Of a stretch of 64,000 bases of DNA, positions 60,132 to 64,000 are shown one piece after another (the first letter of the stretch is position 1; the number at the start of each line of letters is the position of its first letter). Under the pieces are notes generated by a model that saw only the letters and a list, made by a program, of their open reading frames with translations, did no database searches and was not told the DNA's origin. The stretch spans positions 620,001-684,000 of the forward strand of contig NZ_WMEW01000001.1 in the NCBI RefSeq assembly GCF_009856355.1. Reading direction: 5' to 3'. The translations under genes were made by a program, and so were the position numbers. Origin of the DNA: Halobacillus litoralis. Its GTDB lineage: Bacteria; Bacillota; Bacilli; Bacillales; Halobacillaceae.

Positions 60132-61319
60132 CTATGCTTTTTTCGTCACACGGCCGGCAACGAGGCGGGCCAGTTTCTTCCCGAAAGCAAAGGCTGGTTT
60201 CGGATCTTTCGGATCCCATATGGCATGGGCTTTCGGTCTGAAGTAGGATTTCATGACACTCTTCGGAGAAAGCTGACCCGTCTTGATATATTCCCTTACG
60301 GCAAGAAGATCCTCATAGGCATACCAGAATACGATGTTTTTATCTTCCCGTACAGCTTTCGGTTCAAGCGGACGGCCCGTAAGTTCCCGGTAAGTGATAT
60401 AAGGAATATTGATACCCGTCTTCTGCAGAAGGTGGTTCAAGTTTGTAATTCTCACATTGATTTCTATTAAATAATACTGCCCTGTTTGAGCATCTTTTTT
60501 AAATTCGATCTCAGCAAACCCTTTATACTGGATCCCCTCCAGGAATTTCGTTCCAAGCTCGTACAATTCCGGAACGTATTTCTGCTGGGTGTAAACGGAG
60601 GCTCCGTAATTCACAGGGAACTGACGAAGCTTCTGGCAGGTCACCCAGTGAGTGACCTTGGAATCCTGGTCCAGATAGGCATCAAATGTATACATATGAT
60701 CATCAAACCCGGGAATGATGCGCTGTACAATCACTTCGATACCGGCTTCTTTCGCCTCGTTGACTTTCTCAAGGAGTTCCTCCTGATTGTGTACCGTGAA
60801 GAGTTTTCTACGGAACTTGGCCACAAATGCTGGAGAATCCACCGGCTTAACCAGGCACGGATACTGGATCTCCTTCTCCACAAGTTCCACGAAGTTCTCT
60901 TGATCGGCGTTAACCGTCTCAGGTACAGCCACCCCATGTTCAGAAGCCAGGGTATGAAGCGTCCCTTTGTCCATTATCTTAGTATATAGCCCCTGCTCCT
61001 TTTGAGGAATAAGGAAATGTTCCCGTAATTCCGACAGATGCTCATCGACGAACTCCACGTACGGATCAGCTGTCGGAATGAGCACAGGAGGACTGTCCTG
61101 TTTCTTTGCATAATCCACAAGAAAGGCAGCAAGTCCGGCCGGATCTTCTTTATAGTGGGGGCCGATCAGCGCTTCCGAACAATATTTAGATTCCAGCCCG
61201 TAGGCCCCTTCCCAGGCATAATCCACGGCAGCAACATGGACACCATGAATACCAAGACACCGGATTGTACTCAGTCCAATGTAATAATTCGCACCTAAAA
61301 CGACCGCTTTATTCGTCAT
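60132..61319 (-). CDS. ATP-grasp amino acid ligase, D-aspartate-ligase-like
   Basis: 395 residues: N-terminal V-L-G-A-N-Y-Y-I-G preATP-grasp domain, then the ATP-grasp fold with Y-P-C-L-V-K-P-V-D-S-P-A-F (about 151), G-F-A-E-I-E-F-K (about 268) and the metal-binding E-I-N-V-R (about 288). The layout resembles carboxylate-amine ligases such as Aslfm, which adds D-aspartate to the lysine of peptidoglycan precursors. ATG follows AAAGGGG. Combined with the Mur-ligase-like and aspartate racemase genes it suggests interpeptide-bridge synthesis, but substrate is unproven. Confidence 0.72.
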   Translation of the reverse strand: MTNKAVVLGANYYIGLSTIRCLGIHGVHVAAVDYAWEGAYGLESKYCSEALIGPHYKEDPAGLAAFLVDYAKKQDSPPVLIPTADPYVEFVDEHLSELREHFLIPQKEQGLYTKIMDKGTLHTLASEHGVAVPETVNADQENFVELVEKEIQYPCLVKPVDSPAFVAKFRRKLFTVHNQEELLEKVNEAKEAGIEVIVQRIIPGFDDHMYTFDAYLDQDSKVTHWVTCQKLRQFPVNYGASVYTQQKYVPELYELGTKFLEGIQYKGFAEIEFKKDAQTGQYYLIEINVRITNLNHLLQKTGINIPYITYRELTGRPLEPKAVREDKNIVFWYAYEDLLAVREYIKTGQLSPKSVMKSYFRPKAHAIWDPKDPKPAFAFGKKLARLVAGRVTKKA

Positions 61320-61453
61320 GAGATATCCCCTTTTACCTTTTTATTATTTATACACGTCCCGTAATCTGAGGCGTGAAACTTCCGATATGTAAACATATAT
61401 ATTTTACCACAATCCAGAGGTGAACAAAACGCAAACCGGTTCCCGACATACAA

Positions 61454-61479
61454 AAGGCGGCCCGTACCCGGGACGCCTT
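61454..61479 (-). terminator. Terminator of the 52-residue membrane protein gene
   Basis: AAGGCGtCCCG and CGGGcCGCCTT pair around 4 bases, with T's on the minus strand. Confidence 0.75.
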
Positions 61480-61491
61480 CAGTCTTTCTAT

Positions 61492-61650
61492 CTATTTGGC
61501 AGAGGGCTGCTGAACATCCAGATGACTGGATGGTGCGGCGGCTGTTTTCTGCCCGCTTCTGCGGAAACGACGCACCCATGTATCAGCTCCATACATGATT
61601 AAAAACATAAGCAGGACGGTCAGAGACAACATCGCGAGTGATGTAACCAT
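61492..61650 (-). CDS. 52-residue single-pass membrane protein
   Basis: Begins M-V-T-S-L-A-M-L, with one hydrophobic helix (about residues 4-22) then a basic stretch W-V-R-R-F-R-R and a polar tail ending P-S-A-K. AAAAGGGG lies seven bases before the ATG and a terminator follows the stop, so it looks like a complete small gene; topology by the positive-inside rule puts the tail inside. I do not recognise the family. Confidence 0.6.
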   Translation of the reverse strand: MVTSLAMLSLTVLLMFLIMYGADTWVRRFRRSGQKTAAAPSSHLDVQQPSAK

Positions 61651-61772
61651 CGTTTTACCCCTTTTTTTCGTTAAATTTCCTCAAATCACTACAAATCCTT
61701 ATATATAATACCAAATACAGGGCTGTTGTAAATATTTATTTCTATTTTCTCCACTATTCTTTTAATTATTTA

Positions 61773-61806
61773 AAAAAGCCGCCTTCCCTAAACAGGAAAG
61801 GCGGCC
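61773..61806 (-). terminator. Terminator of the RDD gene
   Basis: GCCGCCTTtCC pairs with GGGAAGGCGGC, with six Ts on the minus strand, just after the RDD gene stop. Confidence 0.88.
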
Positions 61807-61811
61807 TAAAA

Positions 61812-62609
61812 TCAGGACCATTCAAACTCCCAGTCTTCTTTTAAAATCAAGTAGGAGGCAAAAAGGCGGTCCGCTTTGTCGAGCTGTTCCGAACGGTCTC
61901 CCGGCTGCAGTTTAGGGAGAAGGATGGCCGCTACATCTTCCGTTAATTCTTCCTGTTCCACGGCATTCAAACCAGGATAGCGGTGGACGTACGTCCTGAG
62001 AAGTTTCCAATCTTCCTTTGTAAACCGCTGGCGCTCCCATTCTCCTATATGCACGGAGCGGTTCGTAATCCCCTTCTCCCCGAGAAACTTTTCCAGCTTT
62101 TTATCCGAACTTTTCCTTCTCTTTTTCTTCCGCTCATGGATGACAATGGTTCCTGCTACAATATCGCCGAGACGTTTGTGGGACGGATGGAAAAAGACCA
62201 TCAGCATACCAAGCAGATAATAAAAAGGCAGCATATCAATAATACGGAGCAGATTGCGAATAAGAACGGACAGTGCGGTCGGTCGTCCGCCATTTTCCCT
62301 GACCACACGGAGACCCAGCAGCATTTTGCCCGGTGTCCTTCCGTTTGCGAGCCATTCAAATAAAAAGAAGTACCCCCAATTGATGATAAAAATGATCACG
62401 ATGATTACAGCCACAACCAAACTCTCTGCCTGCCGGAAGTAAACACCTATGTAATTATCCATCAGCAGGATGACTGCCAGCAGACCGACGTTCATCAGCG
62501 TAGTAATCAACGTGTCTGTAATCTGTGCTGCTCCCCGGCTGCCCAGTCCAGCCAGTCTGAAATTCAGCGTCACATGCTCCGGTGTTTTCACTTGCACATT
62601 TTCCTGCAT
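61812..62609 (-). CDS. RDD family membrane protein
   Basis: 265 residues: RDD domain with three hydrophobic helices (to about 150), including G-x-x-S-R-G-A-A-Q-I-T-D-T and F-E-W-L-A-N-G-R-T-P-G-K-M-L-L-G-L-R-V-V. The C-terminal ~110 residues are cytoplasmic and charged. Biochemical role unknown; RDD proteins may be ion transporters. ATG 62609 follows GAGAGGAG. Divergent from the SpoIIM-family gene; RDD, SpoIIM, DUF58 and a MoxR ATPase form a conserved neighbourhood in many bacteria. Confidence 0.88.
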   Translation of the reverse strand: MQENVQVKTPEHVTLNFRLAGLGSRGAAQITDTLITTLMNVGLLAVILLMDNYIGVYFRQAESLVVAVIIVIIFIINWGYFFLFEWLANGRTPGKMLLGLRVVRENGGRPTALSVLIRNLLRIIDMLPFYYLLGMLMVFFHPSHKRLGDIVAGTIVIHERKKKRRKSSDKKLEKFLGEKGITNRSVHIGEWERQRFTKEDWKLLRTYVHRYPGLNAVEQEELTEDVAAILLPKLQPGDRSEQLDKADRLFASYLILKEDWEFEWS

Positions 62610-62699
62610 ACGCCATCTCCTCTCCCGGGTTCCAATCAAAAGGAATCTTGCTTATAATTAAACTATAATGTAAAAAATTTCCGAGCGGCAGGTGACCCT

Positions 62700-63662
62700 A
62701 TGAATTACCGTACATTTATCTCGCAAAACCGCCAGGACTGGGAGCGGTTGGAGAATCTCATCCATACTCTACAGCAGAATAAGAAAAAATGGACAGCCCG
62801 GCAGGTGGAAGATTTCCAGCGTACATACCAGAAGGTTACCCAGCATCTGGCCTTCAGCCAGACGTACTTTCCCGAAGAAGAGAGCACCGATTACTTGAAT
62901 GCGCTGACATCAAAAGCCCACAATACCCTGTATCAGGAGCAGACCTCCAACTGGAAACAGGTGAAGCATCTGTTCGGCCACACCTTCATCAACCTTCTCC
63001 GTGAGCAGTGGGCGTTTGTCATCATCAGCATGGGCCTGTTTCTTCTTGGGGGAACGGCTGCATTTCTAGCCGTCTACCAGGATCCAATGAGCCTGTACAC
63101 CATACTCCCCGACAACATCGCTCAAAACGTAGACCCGTCCCAGATCGGCAGGGATGGCGGAGTGAATTCACCGGTGATGTCCGCTGAAATCCTGACCAAT
63201 AATATACAGGTGGCCTTTCTTGCGTTTGCCGGTGGGATAACCTTTGGGCTGCTTACCGTCTATGTCCTAATTTTTAACGGCATCATCGTCGGCGCGCTGG
63301 CCGCTCTTTTCTTCACCTATGGAAAGTCCTATGATTTCTGGGCCTATATCGTCCCCCACGGCATCATCGAACTGACAGCTATCTTCATTGCCGGTGGAGC
63401 CGGACTTCTGATGGGCTTTAAATTATGGGTACCCGGATCCCGGACCCGTGCCTATCAATTGAAAACAAATGCCTACCGCTCCGTCCTGCTGTTAATCGGG
63501 ACGCTGCCCTTGTTTATCATCGCCGGGATCATCGAAGGATATATCACACCTTCCGCTCTGTCCCTTGAAGCCAAATATGCTTTTGCCGGACTGACAGTAA
63601 TCGGACTGCTCATTTATATTCTCCTTGGAAGCCGGCCGTTTAAAGCAGCCCGCGGTTCATAA
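62700..63662 (+). CDS. Stage II sporulation protein M family membrane protein
   Basis: 320 residues, of the SpoIIM/DUF95 family: about 100 cytoplasmic residues then five transmembrane segments, with N-N-I-Q-V-A-F-L-A-F-A-G-G and P-H-G-I-I-E-L-T-A-I-F-I-A-G-G-A-G (the family signature). Not SpoIIM itself (longer N-terminus); such homologues accompany RDD, DUF58 and MoxR genes. AGGTGACCCT precedes the ATG. Its end overlaps the convergent DUF58 gene by 23 bases. Confidence 0.88.
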   Translation: MNYRTFISQNRQDWERLENLIHTLQQNKKKWTARQVEDFQRTYQKVTQHLAFSQTYFPEEESTDYLNALTSKAHNTLYQEQTSNWKQVKHLFGHTFINLLREQWAFVIISMGLFLLGGTAAFLAVYQDPMSLYTILPDNIAQNVDPSQIGRDGGVNSPVMSAEILTNNIQVAFLAFAGGITFGLLTVYVLIFNGIIVGALAALFFTYGKSYDFWAYIVPHGIIELTAIFIAGGAGLLMGFKLWVPGSRTRAYQLKTNAYRSVLLLIGTLPLFIIAGIIEGYITPSALSLEAKYAFAGLTVIGLLIYILLGSRPFKAARGS

Positions 63663-64000
63663 TATCAATGTAGTAGGAAACCGAGGCGGATGCGAGAGCC
63701 TCTTCCGGAGCTTCAACCATAGGAAGCCCACGGCTCTCCCAGCGTCTCATCTCCTCTTTTTTATCCATCAACTGCTTCTGTGCCATACTTTTCACCATGG
63801 TTGAAGTGACATCCTCCGGGCTGCGGCTCGCAGCCTCATCCACTGCCCTGTCCCGGATCCCCACCATAAGAAATAAATGGGAACGTCGCAGCCTCATCAA
63901 GTAATGGAGCGCTGTTTCTTCATATAGAAAAGTGGTGACATCACTGAACAAAAGGAACAGGCTGCGCTTATTTTGAACGGACTGTAAATATTGGAAAACG
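63640..64000 (-). CDS. DUF58 domain protein, partial
   Basis: The C-terminal ~119 residues of a longer protein; the reading frame remains open to the window edge (F-Q-Y-L-Q-S-V-Q-N-K-R-S-L-F-L-L-F-S-D-V). The L-F-L-L-F-S-D-V-T segment and R-S-H-L-F-L-M-V-G-I-R-D match the von Willebrand-A-like DUF58 domain seen beside MoxR ATPases. The remaining part lies beyond base 64000. Confidence 0.78.
   Translation of the reverse strand, partial: VFQYLQSVQNKRSLFLLFSDVTTFLYEETALHYLMRLRRSHLFLMVGIRDRAVDEAASRSPEDVTSTMVKSMAQKQLMDKKEEMRRWESRGLPMVEAPEEALASASVSYYIDIMNRGLL

Overview
The window looks like a chromosomal segment of a low-to-mid GC, Gram-positive, spore-forming Bacillaceae, most likely a moderate halophile of the Halobacillus kind (inference). 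The support is Firmicute-type gene content (LtaS, ECF components ThiW and BioY, CstR, an intracellular subtilisin, the Ku/LigD pair, SpoIIM family), strong AGGAGG ribosome binding sites, frequent TTG/GTG starts, U-tailed terminators, and genes for using ectoine-type solutes. No phage, rRNA, tRNA or CRISPR array was seen.

Layout. 0-12.9 kb: argC, a group of DnaA boxes, an orphan siderophore-type amino acid N-hydroxylase, a GNAT enzyme, a LysE exporter, a membrane cupredoxin, a haloperoxidase/PAP2 enzyme, a heterodimeric ABC exporter with a divergent HxlR regulator, a Gfo/Idh oxidoreductase, an SGNH hydrolase and a CAP-domain lipoprotein. 12.9-28.1 kb: a putative ectoine/5-hydroxyectoine catabolic gene set (ectoine hydrolase, EutC-like, trans-sulfuration-type PLP enzyme, M20 deacylase, homoserine dehydrogenase, aldehyde dehydrogenase; divergent threonine-synthase-like gene and aldo/keto reductase; then eutB and a PucR regulator). 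It is interrupted by a TPP-riboswitch-controlled thiamine salvage operon thiW-thiD-thiM-thiE. 28.2-31.2 kb: the NHEJ pair ku (frameshifted) and ligD, with a small mobile element between them. 31.4-38.5 kb: a MATE exporter with its MerR regulator, and a fatty-acyl-CoA oxidation operon. 38.6-45.8 kb: a HAD phosphatase, a DUF302 gene, a YetF-like membrane protein, and a CstR-controlled persulfide operon whose operators recur upstream of several genes; a second copy of the small mobile element follows it. 45.9-51.1 kb: LTA synthase, a BirA-controlled bioY, a small zinc-ribbon protein and an ABC-2 transporter. 51.1-53.2 kb: an actin-like segregation cassette in the order iteron tract, parM, parR-like. 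53.3-57.7 kb: intracellular subtilisin, EnvC-like M23 hydrolase and ftsX without an adjacent ftsE. 57.7-61.3 kb: aspartate racemase, Mur-ligase-like and ATP-grasp genes, a possible cell-wall interpeptide module. 61.5-64 kb: a 52-residue membrane protein, then RDD, SpoIIM and DUF58 family genes.

The most unusual items are the chromosomal parC-parM-parR-like locus, the Gram-positive ectoine degradation set that lacks recognisable EutE/DoeB and DoeD, the DnaA-box cluster far from any dnaA gene, and two related inverted-repeat elements with 8-bp target duplications, one of them directly upstream of the ribosome binding site of a frameshifted ku.
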